Notes: generated from the sequence alone by a model not told the origin. A stretch of DNA of 64,000 bases from Chrysomallon squamiferum (GCA_012295275.1 CM022668.1:13625522-13689521); one strand, 5' to 3'; counted from the first letter of the stretch, positions 47,701 through 63,500 are shown. Made by a program: numbers and translations.

Positions 47701-49735
47701 GTCGATTTCCTTGTTTTGGACATAATCCAATTAGTCTGTTAATTTCAATTTCATATTTTATATTAACACGGACCAAGTGTTTTATGTTACGTGAACCTCA
47801 GATTTTTACGATTCTTGAACCATGCAGCCGACAAAAACACATTCAAACATTCATGCAGGTACACACGGATTCCTACAAATCACATAGAATATAAATTTAA
47901 AAAAAAAAATAGCTGAAATATACAGAAACAAACGTACTTTTTTTTAAAAATCAGTCAGTATTTTAGTTACATAGAAACAAACTTCCTCTGTTTGAAAAAT
48001 ACATCAATAATTCAGTTACAGACAAATGAATGCTCCCTTTTTCTAAAATAGATTAGTGATTTAGTTACAAATTATTTGGAACGATCAAATAATTACGTAC
48101 TAGATTTTTATTTGAACAAAGTTATTAGTTAATAACGCTGTACTAAACTGTTAAGTCACCCAGTGGGGAAAAAATAAAATAAAATGGTAAATGAATAAAT
48201 GAATGAATGAATGAATGAATGAATAAATAACTAAAAAACTAATAAGATAAAATAAAGTAAAGTAAAATAAAACGAAATAAAACACTGAATAACTGAAACA
48301 ATCGCCATGCAAATCTGCAGAAGATTAGGTCAAAGGTTATGAAATGTAATTGTCAACATGGACGTGTCACCTCCAAGAAGTAAAAGAACAAACTCGACTT
48401 TATATTTGACTGTTATATGAGACCTCACTGACAATATACCGTATGTACGTGGAATTACTCTATTGTTTAGTTCTTTACAAACGCACTGATATGTAACATT
48501 TGATAACGTGTCCACATGCAAACGTCTGATTATCTAATATATTATTCTATGTATGTAGCTTACTTATTGTTAATTTATAAAAGGTTTGGCAAGACACTTC
48601 TATTTCTCCCCGTTGTGTTCATAGTTTCTGTCCGGACACCCCAAATACAAACATTTAAAAATAACAAAGGAAAAATACTGCTAAACAATTATTGATGTTT
48701 TTATTATATTTTTTTTTCTCCAAGAATTAATTTCTTTATAACTAAATTACTTTGTCTGTTGTCTGTCCCTCCATTTCTCTGTCTACCCATCAATTTATCT
48801 GAAATGATCTATATGCATTTACATTGTCAAATGATAGTATGTCCGAAAAAGTCATTTATATTGGTCAATCACATAAAAACGATATTTTTAGTGATAGGAA
48901 AACCAAATAATATTCAAGCGATACATTCTGTTATTTAAGTGCTGTGAAATGTTTCATTATGATCTTTCGGTAAAAATAAATTACAAAATTAATAAAGAAG
49001 AAAACAAATTCCACTAATACCCATTCAATCAACTATAGTATTTTCTTCTAGCTATATTACTTTTCATTAATTAATTAATTTATTTATTACAAGTTTGAAA
49101 CATCTTATTCAAAGCCATATTTGGTCTTTTTCCCAAGTTAATAAAATCACAAAACTGAATTCAGTTAGGACTGTTCGCGAGCCGAAGGTATACTCAAAAT
49201 ACCGGGAATCTACTGTAAAATCAAACATATGCCTAAATAGGTATCTAGATAGCAGTTTTCCTCGTTATCTTTCTACAGACTGATGGAGAATATTGTTAAC
49301 ATTTAATTTCCAAAGCACAGAAGATTCTACCTGGATCAATGCCAAATTGCTGAGCCACTCACATTTCATTGTGGGTCACTTTAGGAGCAGAAAAAGACCT
49401 TGCTTCAGCGCAATTTGTATCAAGAAATGAGAAGTAAATGCATAAACAAATGTACATATTTGGAAAAGTTTCATTCATTTCAGTTTTAACAATTATGACC
49501 AACTGAAATCAAGATTTGGGGGGGGGGGTTGACTCCAACACGTTCGGCCCATCCCTGACTGTGCGTCAATATTTTACATACATTTTTTTTTATTCTTTCT
49601 TTTTTTATATAGTCTGACACACCCTTGGCATCTCTCGTATCAAACAGGATTCTTATAAATTAATTTAAAATACGTGCACGGAGCGTTTTGACATGTAGTG
49701 GTTATGACATTTAAAAATAAATAAATAAATAAATA

Positions 49736-49798
<63 letters not shown>

Positions 49799-50469
49799 AC
49801 AAAAGTAATAAGATAAAATAAAGTAAATTTTTTTTTTTTAAATATAACTAAAACACTCTTCATGGAGATCTGCCGAAAATTAGGTCAAAAGGTTAAGAAA
49901 CGTGAAGATACTACCTCCGAGAAGTAAAACAGCAAACTCGTCTTTATATTTGACTGTTATCTGAGACCTCACTGACAATACACCGTGTATAACTGGAATT
50001 AACATATTGTTTAGTTCTTTATGAATGCACTGATATGTAACATTTGATAATGTGTCCACATGCAAAGATCTGTTTATCTAATATATGTCGCTGTGTATAT
50101 AGCTTACGTAGTGTTGCTTTATAAAAGGTTTGCCAATGCATTTCTATTCGTGAAGAAACATATATTATTGGGTTTTTTCGGGGTTTTTTCTTGATTACTT
50201 TGTTTGCGTGTCCGTCTCTCTATTTCTCTGTCTGCCCATCTACTTATCTGAAAATATTATGTAATGAAAGTATCTCCGATTAAGTCATTTATGTTGATAA
50301 GTCATATACTAGTGTTATTTTAATTGAAAATAATATTTAAGTGATACATTTAGTCATTTAAGTGTTGTGAAATATCTCATTATGAGCTTTTTATTGAAAA
50401 ATACGTTTCAGAATTAAGAAAGAAGAAAACGAACTCAAATAATACCCTTTTGATGCATGCATCTGTGTG

Positions 50470-50760
50470 TGTGTGTGTATGTGTGTATGTTTGCATGTAT
50501 GTTCTTGTATGTAAATATGTACGTATAGATGTATAAGAATATATGTCTGCATGTATGTTCGTATGTTTGCGTGTATGTATGTGTATTATGTTTGTGTGTA
50601 TATGTCTGTATGTGTATATGTATGTATGTATGTATGAATGCTTATACAAATATATTATATATATATATATAACAAAGACACTCATATATGTGGACACAAA
50701 CACACTGTCTGTCTGGCTGTCTATCTGTGTCTACATATGTAGATATATATGTGTCTCTCA
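50470..50760. repeat. (GTAT)n-type microsatellite
   Basis: Counterpart of 14040-14275 in the third block. The Tyr/His/Thr-rich ORF on minus is an artefact. Confidence 0.7.
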
Positions 50761-50889
50761 AAATTTCTAAGACAAATTGGGAATTTTAACTCAAAAACAA
50801 CACAATGCATTTCTGTGGCCAGGGAATACACATCAAATCTCCTTATACGCATATTGTAGCTTGGTGACTCAGACATTTTAGTTCACAAA

Positions 50890-51423
50890 GTTCTGTGTGT
50901 GCTCCACTGAGTATGAAAAGCATTCAGGTGATTTGTCTAAAATAAATGTTGTGTCATCTGCGCTCTGAGAAATAATAGAATTTCCCCTCATGTATAATCG
51001 ATACCCTTGACACCATTAGAATTTATAATTATTAACGCTAGTCGTTCAGAGCGTACTATAAATATATAAGGACAATTGAATAATGTACTGTGAAAAGACT
51101 GAGACTAATCCTCCAAGATAAAGGCTGTGTCACCTGCATACTGAAAAATGATATATTTTATCAGCATCTAGTATCTATACCGTTAACACCGTTAGAATGT
51201 GTACATAGCAAGTTTAGTGTTTTAAAGCATATTATAAAATAATACGGTCTCTTTGTGGATTATCACTGTTCCAAAGATCCAGTGTCTAAAACTGTCGCCA
51301 CTAAATAATTTTAAAATGTTTATAGAATTTTCTTTTATTGATGATTTAACATTGAAAATATCTAAATCTCTCAGAGTAAAAACTACAGAAGAAAAATGGT
51401 TTGGTGACCGTATTCCACTATCG

Positions 51424-51458
<35 letters not shown>

Positions 51459-51599
51459 AATAATAATAATAATAAAATATCAGTACTTGTATCAGAAAAT
51501 GTTGAATTGATCCACAAAACTCCATAAATTAAAAATAGATGCTCTGACTAGGAAGGCGAAATTAAAAGTGTATGATATTGCAATTCCAGGGAAATAATT
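50890..51599 (+). repeat. block-leading segment with an exon a relic at 51475-51599
   Basis: Matches 14985-16178: TGTGTGCTCCACTGAGTATG, CGATACCCTTGACACC, then (ACA)n(TAA)n, then an exon a relic with stops (ALTRKAKLKVYDIAIPG readable). It is not translatable through. Confidence 0.5.
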
Positions 51600-52711
51600 T
51601 AAATTGTTGTTTTTATTATTACGAATTCTCATTTTTTCTGGATTAATGTGGGTTTTTTTCTTCTTTTTTTTTTTTTGTTTTTTGTTTTTAATTTTTATTG
51701 TTTTTATGAATTTTGGTCATTTTAACTGGGGCTTTTTGGATAAATTTTAGTAATCTTAATTGTTTTTTTGTTTTAATTTGTTTTGTTTTTTTGGTAGGTA
51801 GGTTTTTTTGTTTTGTTTTTTCTCCTTTTATAATGAATTTTTAAATGTTTTTGTTGTTATTCACTTTGATTTTGGTGACTATAGTTGTCTTTATCGTTAA
51901 TGTCAATATTTGGTAATTTCAGTTCTTGTCGTTGGTAATTTTTATTGCTTTTGTCGTTGTCACTGATTATTGGTAATTGTGATTGTGTCATGCATTTTGG
52001 TTGTTTTATTTATTGTTGTTGCTGTCGTTGTTATTGTTCTGGGTTTTATTTATACTAGTTATTCTTCTAATCGTTGTCATGTATTTCGATTTATTTCCTT
52101 CTTGTTGTTTTGTTGTTGTTGTTGTTGGGTGTTCTTATCATACTAGTTTTTTTTCTTGCTGTTGTCATGTATTTCTGTTTATATATTTTTGTTGTTTCTT
52201 GTTCTTGACTCTCCAGTTGAAGCCACAAAAGCAATGTGCATTTTAAGTAAGCTAAGGTAATACTTGGACCATTCTGAAGATTCACAGTCTTATTGTGAAT
52301 ATTTTGTTTGTGACGTGAAGTAAACGCGTGCGACGTTATAATTCAAGGGAGAGAACTTAATTTTATTTTGATTTTTGTCGCGAATTCTCATCGTTAGTTT
52401 TTTTCGTCGCTGGAGTTTGATTACTTTAGTTGTCGCCGTTGATGTCGATGTTGTAATTGTTGCAGATACTGTTACTGTTCTGAAATGTGGTCAAACTATT
52501 TATTGTTTGAAGATGTTCTAGATTTTGGTTATAATGATGTTGTTGATGTTTACATTTTATTTTTTATTTTCATTTGTTTTGATTCTTGTTAGTTGATCTG
52601 TAATATATATCTGTGAGATATATAACTTTTTAAATCATCAACATTTCTGACATTAACTGTTGATCTGTCTGTTTCTGTTTTTCAGTCACTTTAATTGTGT
52701 GTCTTTATTAG
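51600..52711. repeat. duplicate of the TGT-rich intron-like segment
   Basis: Shortened copy of 27776-30770: same poly-T, GAATTTTGGTCATTTTAACT, (TTG)n tracts, and AACGCGTGCGACGTTATAAT near 52325, a second exon a trace. About 1.1 kb instead of 3.0 kb. No gene. Confidence 0.5.
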
Positions 52712-52813
52712 GAGTGGCTTTCACTTCGGTGATATTATGTTGGTCTTTAGCATATTAAGGAACAAGTGTTATTTCTGTTAATGAGAAAGTACAGAGAAAA
52801 GATCATCTGCTGA
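52712..52813 (+). pseudogene. exon b copy with 1-base deletion
   Basis: Starts after TTTATTAG. Reads SGFHFGDIMLVF in frame, then a single-base deletion (TTTAGCAT for TTTAAGTAT) shifts the frame to an early stop. It is otherwise very close to the copy at 30771. Confidence 0.5.
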
Positions 52814-52931
52814 AGACTGAAAAAGAGTAACCCCAGTGTAAGACAGTTATATCTTTCACTTGTTATTATCAGTTTGATCTTTTATTATAATGTAAGATTC
52901 CACAAAACTATTCATCATAATCATAATAAAA

Positions 52932-53985
<1,054 letters not shown>

Positions 53986-53989
53986 ACAT

Positions 53990-54230
53990 GAATGTAAAAC
54001 CTATTTTTTTAAAGCTATTTTCAAAAGCAGGAATGTCCTTCAGCCAAACTGAACGTCAAAGTGTGCACAATATTTCCATGATTTCAAGACTGTTGAACAA
54101 ACACAGGGCTGCTAGTGATGTTAAAAATCGTCCAAGACCTGGCAGATCCCGCAAGCCAACAATAAGAGATAACACGGAATGCTGAGTCTTGTTAGATGCC
54201 GTTCATGGGAAACAAGCACAACTTTAGGGT
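53990..54230 (+). pseudogene. Tc1-type transposon relic, N-terminal part
   Basis: Reads KAGMSFSQTERQSVHNISMI, SRLLNKHRAASDVKNRPRPG, RSRKPTIRDN then a stop: the helix-turn-helix region, best preserved of the four relics. Truncated on both sides. Confidence 0.65.
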
Positions 54231-54841
54231 TAGGGTTAATGTGAAAACAAAAGAAATCAATTACTGATGATTATGATTGAAATACTTGAATGTGTCTCAG
54301 TCTCAAAAGCTTTCTCAAATTCCTGGTATTTTATGAAATATTTGAAATATTGCAATATATCATAAATTAAATGCACATTTTCATGTGTATATATCTGCCT
54401 TTAATATACTCAGTTTGATCATTTGTCTAAACCTGTTTTTAGTCTATTTCCAGTGGTTTTGGAAACAATTTGCTACATACAGTTTATAATAATAATTTTA
54501 TATGTTATATTAGCTTTTGGAATGTTATATTGGCATGAGCAATGATTTGTTATTTTTCCCGTAGGAAACATTTTTTTTTTAATTATAACTATATTTAATA
54601 TATCTAACAATATAATTGCCTAAGGTTATGATATCATGACTGTATTCATCTGGGGACAATAATAATATTAATAAGGTATTGTCTTAGATTGTTGTCGTTG
54701 TTGTTTGTTTGTTCTTGTTCGTTGCAGCTTTGCTGTTGGCCATCTGTTCTCATTGTTACTTTTCGTGTTTTTAGTTTAGTTCTTTGTTATATCCATATAA
54801 ACACACACACTCACCCGTATATATATATCTATATATATATA

Positions 54842-54872
<31 letters not shown>

Positions 54873-55330
54873 GTACTTTCATCATGGTTTTGTTAATATG
54901 TAATATTTCAATGTTCATAATATTTAGTTAACTAGTAGGTATACTATTATTGTTATTGTTGTAGCTGTTGTTGTTTCTGTCTATAATTCTGTCATTACTA
55001 ATTATCAGATTGACCGTTTACTATATGTATGATTTTAGAAAACCATAGACTATCAACCATAATTAAATTAGAATCTCTCTAAATATAAGTTCAATTAATT
55101 CTCTTTTTAATGATAAAATACCGAAAATATATATTTCAATTGTAAATATTAAAACAATTCAGCATTTTCAGTAACCACTAATTTTATATTCGTTTTTAAA
55201 TGATGCAGAAACAAAAACTGGTTAACTATATATTAAGAAACAGAAATATTAACTACAGTTACAATAATATAATACTATTTGAGGGAGTAGTAGTAGTATA
55301 ATAATTGTAGGAGTTGTAAAAATGATGATG

Positions 55331-55390
<60 letters not shown>

Positions 55391-56094
55391 GTTATAATAA
55401 TACTAATAACTTTACAATGCTACTAATAATAATAAACATTACGCCAAACTTATAAACATAAATATACACACGAGGATATACATAGAAATCGAAAAAATAT
55501 ATTTCAGTTTTAAATATTAAAAATATTTCAGTAACCACTAATTACATTTTCATTCTTAAACGATACAGAAACAAAAACTGGTTAATTATATATTAAGAAA
55601 CACAAATATTGACCACAATTAAAATAATAATAATAATACTATTAGATAGAATAGTAGTAGTATTAGTAGTAGCTGTGGTAATAACAACAACAACAATACT
55701 ACTACTACTACTACTAATAATAATAGTAACTGTACAATAGTGGTAATAGAAATAGTAGCAGTAGCAGTAATTGTAGTAGTAGTACTACTACTACTAATAA
55801 ACATTATGCCAACCATATAAATATAAATATTCACACGAGGATATACAGAGAAATTTACTAAATAAATTCGCCCGAACCTACATGTACTGTGTAATCGTAG
55901 CATAGATTAATGTTTGCCACACAGTGTTTTAAAACTGTTTAAATTATTTTCTTTCAGTATCGTTAGTTCTATAGATAAAACACATTTACAGTGCAAATGC
56001 AAAAAAATATAAGAAATCTATTAATGTGTTTTTTCTACAAGATAGTTAATACTCAGTTCAGTTTTTGCTTTTATTTTTTATCTCCAACATCTTA
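54231..56094. repeat. mixed block fragments (leading segment, exon b 3' flank twice)
   Basis: 54290-54660 matches 15580-15950; 54660-54960 matches 16200-16600; 54980-55480 and 55490-56090 are two copies of the flank between exon b and the GIMAP stop. A (TA)n tract lies at 54818-54872 and (TAA)n at 55333-55390. No exon b is left here. Confidence 0.5.
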
Positions 56095-57308
56095 CTAAAT
56101 CTTGTTTACCCCCAGAAAGAAAGGCTTGAGTGAACCCACTTTGGTAATGGTATTTTCAATCGCAGTTTCAACAGTTCTCAGGAAAGTTTGGTTTGTTTCT
56201 GCTTCTTTTCTAACATCATTTCTTGCCTGTCTTGTATATTTTTCTTCTTTTGCTCTCAGTGTTTTTTCACTTTCCAACTGCCTAATTCTTCCACTCATCG
56301 CAAATATCGTCTTCTCCATTTCCATTTCTTTGATTTTTTTCTGTGTTTCTATTTCTATTTCCATCTGTCTAATTCTTCCCCTCATCTCAAATATCTCCTG
56401 TTCCTTTTCCATTTCTTCCTTTGTTCTCCGAAATTCGTCCCGAAACTTCTTTTTTGTGCTTTGCATTTCTCGTTCTCTATCTTTCTCCGTCAAGTGTTCC
56501 TGTAGGAGTTTTCTTATTTTCTCTTCTTTCTCTTTCAATATTATCTCCTCGCGTTCTTTGGCGTCTTTTCTACTTTTTTCAATTTCTTCCTTGAATTCTC
56601 TTTCAATTTTTTCTCTCTCCTTTTGTACGTCTCTTTTTTTCTTTTCCAGCATTTCTTTTTCACGCTTTTGTACTTCTTTTTCAGCTATTTTCAGTAATTC
56701 CGATGTATAATATTGATAATTATTTTTTTCCACGTTTTTCTGTATCATATCGATCAGGTGAAGAACCATTTCTTCTTTCTTTTTCTCATCTTTTTCCCGA
56801 TTGTTAAATCCGACATATCTCCGTCCACATGCATTGACTAATTTTTTAAGGTTTTCTGGTGCCTGAACTAGCAATTCTTCCAGACTTTTTCCTTCCACTT
56901 CAAGATCGTCTACATGGGTAAACATCAAGAACAGGTAATCAAACAATGCTTTTCCAAATACTTGCTTGAAGTATTCAATTGTATTTTCTTCTTCTAGAGT
57001 AAACCTCTTCGCCTGCAGAACCATGATGAAAGCATGTGGTCCTGGAGCACTCATCGTTATACACTGGATGATTTCTTTCGTAATCTCTCCTTGTGAAAGT
57101 TTAGTGTTGAATGCTCCTGGTGTATCAACGATGACAATGTCACGATCAAATCGAGTTTTGTGACCTACCTTGCAGATTGCAGTAACTGAAAAAGAGCTAG
57201 CACCAGAATCAAAAAGTTTCTCTCCTAGGATGGTATTTGCTGACGCACTTTTTCCTGAGCCAGTAATTCCGATCAAAACAAGTCGCAGTTCATTGTCAGT
57301 AACGGAAT
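56095..57308 (-). CDS. GIMAP/AIG1-family GTPase, main exon (locus B)
   Basis: Minus-strand exon, acceptor TTTCTTTCAG|AT at 57308 (phase 1), stop TAG at 56095-56097: 403 codons plus stop. P-loop GITGSGKS, DTPGAFN (G3), box TMSAPGPHAFIMVLQ, and G4 FTHVDDLE with His where A and C have Arg. Then a coiled coil of about 190 residues that contains an internal 29-residue (87-base) duplication: ‘FEMRGRIRQMEIE…’ and ‘FAMSGRIRQLESE…’. The end is KVGSLKPFFLGVNKI. AATAAA-like sequence occurs about 20 bases past the stop (56070-56075). The apparent start in the open frame upstream is intronic. No Gln-rich or cassette exon was found upstream, since the intron is cut at about 57535 and the next block follows. 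Confidence 0.85.
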
Positions 57309-58079
<771 letters not shown>

Positions 58080-58888
58080 CTAATACACACCTTTTCTCAT
58101 TTCTTCTTTCTCCTTCAGTATTTTCTCCTGGCGTGCTTTGGCTCCTTTTGTAAAAATGTTCAACTGTTCATTGAATTCTCTCTCAATTTTTTCTCGCTCC
58201 AGTTGTAGTTCTTTTTCCTTCTTTTCCAGCATTTCTTTTTCATGCTTTTGTACTTCTTTTTCAGCTAGTTTCAGTAATTCCGATGTATAAAATTGATAAT
58301 TATTTTTTTCCATGTTTTTCTGTATCATGTCGATCAGGTCACAAACCATTTTTTCTTTCTTCTTCTCATCTTTTTCGCGATTGTTAAATCCGACATATCT
58401 TCGTTCGCAGGCATTGACTAATGTTTTTAGATTTTCTGGTGCAGTAAACAGAAAATCTTCCAGATTTCTTCCGTCTTCTTCAAGATCGTCTACTCGGGTG
58501 AACAGCAAGAACAGGTAATCAAACAATGCCTTTCCAAATACTTGCTCGAAGTATTCAATTGTATGTTGTTCTTCTCGAGTAAACGTCTTTGCCTGCAGAA
58601 CCATGATGAAAGCATGTGGTCCTTTAACACTAGTCGTTAGACACTGTATGATTCCTTGGGTAATCTCTGCCTGGGAACATTCAGTGTGGAATGCTCCTGG
58701 TGTATCAACGATGACAATGTCACGACCAAATCGAGTTTTGTGTTCTATCTGGCACGCTGTAGTAACTGGAGAAGCACTAGCAATAGAAGGGAAAAGTTTC
58801 TCTCCTAGGATGGTATTTGCTGACGCACTTTTTCCTGACCCAGTACACCCAATCAAAACAATGCGCAGTTCATTATCACTATCGGAAC
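58080..58888 (-). CDS. GIMAP/AIG1-family GTPase, 3'-truncated (locus C)
   Basis: Minus-strand exon from acceptor GTTTCAG|GT at 58888 (phase 1) to TAG at 58080: 268 codons plus stop. It has a full GTPase domain: P-loop GCTGSGKS (Cys in place of Ile), DTPGAFH, TTSVKGPHAFIMVLQ (the usual APGPHA box is VKGPHA), and FTRVDDLE. The coiled coil breaks after KILKEKEEMRK, followed by GVY and stop; the 3' flank of the block joins directly there, so about 100-140 residues of coiled coil are deleted. A donor-like AAAAG|GTGTGT lies at that point, so splicing to a farther exon is a second, less likely, reading. The nearest exon on that side is locus B at 57308. Likely translatable, but unclear if expressed. 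Confidence 0.75.
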
Positions 58889-59309
58889 CTGAAACAAATT
58901 AAATACACTCTGTGCAGAAACGAAGTCATTATTTTAATCTTCTCATTGTTATTAATATTATTATTCTCATAATCACTGGATTCTGTCCTCTTTTCTTCCT
59001 TTCTATATACCTGTCTGTCTGCTTATATCTATAAATATATCCACTCTGTAATGTTAGTTTGTCCACAAAAAGCAATTTGTATGGAACAACCACTTTTCGA
59101 CAATGAAGATGACATTGCAGAGTAATTTTAATTTATAACTAAAGAAATATAATATTAAATCATCAATTGTGTCATTTGAGATGTCATTACCCAATATGTT
59201 TCAAAAGGAAAAACGAAGAAAAGAACCTCCACTAACAATGTATTAAATTTTGATCATGTTAAAACATATTTTATTGACTTTTGTACTCATTTATTTATTT
59301 TATTTATAT

Positions 59310-59358
<49 letters not shown>

Positions 59359-62300
59359 TTTATTAAAATTTAATAATATTTATGACGTTTTACACGAAGC
59401 CATATTTCGTTTTTCTGTCAAGTTAAGAAAATCCGAAAGCTGAAGTCGGTTAAGACTGTTCACCACAGAATTAGTTTGTGATAACCGCTTGACGACAAAT
59501 ACAGCGCAGTATACTCGTTATTGCTTTATATAAGGGCTGGGAAAAGAGATCTGTTCCCGATGAAAACATATATCCCCGAATGCAGTTTGTTACGATCCAT
59601 CTAGTTTCAAATTGTCTTTCAATCTAATTTACGATATATGTATGAACTAGTAATGTATTTTTGTTATCTATTATTATATTCAACTATATATATTATGTTT
59701 AATGTAAGCTATTTGTATGTGTCTCTACGAGCAGTATACACGTGTGCATCTATATATATTTATATGTATGTCTACCTTTAGGTTTAAAGTAAGTTATTCA
59801 TATTTGTCCCTGTGTACACTACGTACGTGTGTGTGTATGTTATGTGAAGTTTATATTTTCTACCGGGACAATTCAAGCACAAACACTTAAAGTATATGAA
59901 GAAGTAAAACTAACTCACTTATTGATATATGTTTCAAAGAGTTAGTTCTTTTTTTCTTTTTTTTTTTAAACTGTATTACTCTGTTTGTGTGTCTATCCCT
60001 GTATTTCTTTATCTGCCATCAATCTATCTGTAAAATATCTATAGACTCTTTAATGATAGAATGTACGAAAAAAGTTATTTATATTGATCAGTCACATAGT
60101 GATAACAAAAAACAAATAATATTTAAGTGATAAAATTTCTCATTAAAGATTAAGTACTATTAACTCAGTTATTGATGTATATTTCAGAGAGTTAATCCTT
60201 TTAAATTGGATCAATCTATTAACTGAGTAAGAAAGAAAATAATATATTTTTTTTAGACAACCTTTAATTAGCATGAAGTAAAGCAATATCAAACACTGGT
60301 ACTGTACTGTAAAAGTAAGTACACATATCCCGCAAAGGTATCTAGGCACTCAAAAATAATTGTTAAACTTTCAACAAATTAAATTTCCGCAGCACATATG
60401 ATTCTACGTAGATTAATGCCAAGTTATTAAGGTTAATATCTTTCAGAGTGGAGCACAGGTAATTCGTTTATTTAATACGTTTAAGAGTAAAAAAAGCTAT
60501 ACTAAAAATACCGGGAATCTACTATAAAATCAAACATATATATGCCTAAATGGTATCTAGGTAGATGGTAGTTTTTCTCGTTAATCTTTCTGAAAACTGA
60601 TCCAGAATATTGTCAACATTTAATTTCCAGAGCACAGACGAGTCTACCTGGATTAATGCCAAATTGCTGAGCCTCTCATATTTCATTGTGGATCACGTTT
60701 AGGAGCAGAAAAAAACCTCTCTCCAGAAAAGTTTGTATCGAGAAATGACAAGTAAATACGTAAACAAATGTACACGTTTGGAAAAGTTTCTTGCATTTCA
60801 TTCCTGACAGTTTTGACCAGCAGAAGAATTAAGATTGGGAGGTGACTCTCAACCATTCAGCCCATCCGTAATAGTGCATCAAAATTTCATATGAATTGAC
60901 CCATTATTTATTTTTTATACAGTTTAACGCATCTATAGAGTCTGTCGTATCAATGAGGATTCCTATAAACTAATTTCAGTGAAGCGCACGAAGCATTGAC
61001 GTTTACATAGTATTAACATTCAACATTTAAAGTAAAACAAAATTAAATTAAATTAAATTAAATAAACAGGTAAATAAACAAGATTACATGGCTCCCTGCC
61101 CTTGGTTGATCGCTAGGCTTCAACACAGTAAGCCTTAGACAATGTGTCGCACATAACATAGCTAAAAGAGAATATATTTATTGTTGAGGTTAACGTATTT
61201 CTCCGAAAATAAAAATTTACTATCGATTTAGTTTCCTATGTTGTTTAATTGGTTTATTAACTATCATATTTTACTGATCGACGTGACAGACTAGTTTTGT
61301 ACGTAATCTAATTAGTATGTATAATAAGAAGAAAAGAATTTTAAAATAAGTAAACTAAAATATATAAAAAATTAAATATAATATAAAATAAAATAAATAA
61401 AATAAAATAATATAACTGAAATAATCGTCATGCAGATCTGCTGAAAATTAGGTAAAAAAAATTATTAAACGTAATTGTCAGCATGAACGTTCACCTCCGA
61501 GACTGTTATATGATACCTCACTGACAATACACCGTGTATAAATGGAAATAACATATTGTTTAGTTCTTTACAAATGCATTGATATGTAACATTTGATAAC
61601 GTGTCCACATGCAAAGATCTGTGTGTCTAACATGTTATTCTGTGTATGTAGCTCGCATATGTTGCTTTATAAAAGGTTTGGCAAGACATTTCTGATCTTG
61701 AAGAAAATTATATTTCTCTGAAAACTGCCTTTTAGGAGCAAAATCGTGGTGTTCATATTTTCTGTCAGAACACCCCAAGTACAACATTTTAAAAAGAATT
61801 AAGGAAAAGTACTTCTAACACAATTAGTAATGTGTTTTTTTTTCTCCTCTATTTCTCTGTCTACCCATCAATCTCTGTGAAACATCTATATACATTTACA
61901 CTGTGTAATGATAGTATATGCGAAAAAGTCATTTATATTGATCAGTCACATCCTAGAGTGGTTTTAGTTTATAATAAGGATAAAGAGGATTCCTATAAAT
62001 TAATTTCACTGACGCGCATGAAGCCTTTCGCGTCTACATGGTATTAACATTTAACACTAAGAATATGTTTTTTATATTTCTTGTGAAATGTTTCATCATG
62101 AGCTTTCTATCAAGAAATACATTTCTAAAATAAGAAAGAAGTAATCAAACTCCACCAATAACCTTCTTATCAACTTCAAGTATTTTCTTTATGCTAAATA
62201 GTTTCTGTTAATTAATTACTTTATTTATTACATTTTAATTCACTTTAAAACGTCTTACCTGAAGCCATATCTTGTCTTTTCCCTAAGAATTGAATTCAGT

Positions 62301-63500
62301 TCGGACTGTTCACCACAGAATTAGTTTGTGAAAGCCGCTTCACGACAAATACAGCACAATACTCGTTGTTACTTTTATACAAGGGTTGGCAGAACAGCTT
62401 TGTTCCCGAGGACAACGTAATCTCCGAAAACAGCTAGTTACAGCCCACCCACTTTTCTATATCATACAACAGCCTTATTAACTATCTAACGAGGTGTACT
62501 GTCTGAAGAAAACAGAGCAAACAGAGTGTGACATAACAGTTATTAATACTTCGAATTCATGTGTTCGTTGTGGGTTTTAAATTGAAACTAAAATACTGAT
62601 ATAATAAACATGCTATTTTATCATAGCAGTATTAGATCTGTATGTTTCTTCAGACATGCATACATACAGACAAGCATGCACACAAACCACATATAGTATT
62701 AAATACAACACATTTAACACGGAATTTTTGAAATGGCTAAATGTCCTCTGTTTTAGAAATACATTAGTAATTTAATTACTTAGAAATTCTGAAAAATAAG
62801 TTTGAAATACATAATTATTAGATATCACTGCATTTGTTTGTATTTAAACAGTTGTGTTACTTGAAATTATATTATTAAGCTGTTAAGCATACCAAGACAC
62901 ACACACGCACACACACACACACACACACAATAATAATAAAAATAATAATAATAATATTTCAGTTTGTTTCACTTGAGGATTTTAGAATAAACTCGTCCTT
63001 TCTTTTTGTCATATGAGCGATGACTCAAAATACAGGGTGCCTGCCTGACATAACATATTTAGTTCTGTATTAATGCCATGATATGTGATATTTCATAACG
63101 TGTCCACATGCAAAAATCTGTTTATCTGATATATTGTTCTGCAATACGGTTTACTAATTGTTGCTTTACAAAAGGCTTGGAAAGAAATTTTATGCCTGAG
63201 GAGAGATAATATTTCTCTTAAACTGCTAGATACGATCTAACAGCCTTCTTATATAGGTTAAGCGCTTTATGAACTATCTGACAGTGTGTAATATATAAAA
63301 ATAACAACGAGCAGGTAGTGCGATATGACAAATATTAATACTTTGAATTCATGTGTACTTTGTGTCGGTGTTGAAGTAAAAATAATTTTAACTCCAAAAC
63401 AGCACAATTCATTTCTACTGCATGGAAATAAATATCAAATCACCTTATCCGCGGTTTGTGGCTAGGTGACTCAGATATTATAGTTTATTTAATTGAACGT
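58889..63500. repeat. intron remnant of C, then dispersed repeats; no gene seen
   Basis: 58889-59050 keeps intron similarity (TGTCTGTCTGCTTATAT). After that come dispersed repeat copies (59450-59590, 61500-61720, 62300-62560, 63040-63200), a hAT relic, a (TTTA)n tract at 59286-59357 and (CA)n near 62897-62930. No Gln-rich exon upstream of C was found. Confidence 0.5.
60240..61040 (-). pseudogene. hAT transposase relic
   Basis: Two overlapping fragment copies. Words AGATTAATGCCAAG, then GATTAATGCCAAATTGCTGA and TGTATCGAGAAATGACAAG. Same orientation as the others. Broken. Confidence 0.5.

Larger units (their letters stand above)
43000..50400. repeat. dispersed repeat and hAT relic region, no gene seen
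   Basis: Head-to-tail copies of the two dispersed repeats (near 45180-45290, 45990-46150, 46260-46500, 48400-48620 and 49960-50170) and of hAT relics (43200-43780, 45470-45730, 46930-47440, 49260-49700). The hAT relic at 43403-43606 is open on minus with VTNGSGERSFSAV, a clear hAT dimerisation motif. Also an (AAATA)n tract at 44443-44593 and (TAAA)n/(CTAA)n at 49715-49800. Nothing else looks coding. Confidence 0.55.

Noticed and set aside
54222-54242. Telomere-like TTAGGGTTAGGG
   Set aside because: Only two units inside the broken Tc1 relic; not a telomere or an interstitial array.
56102-56710. Plus-strand Phe/Ser-rich ORFs opposite GIMAP B (and A at 31346-31877, and 6605-7205)
   Set aside because: Shadows of the Glu/Lys-rich coiled coil on the minus strand.
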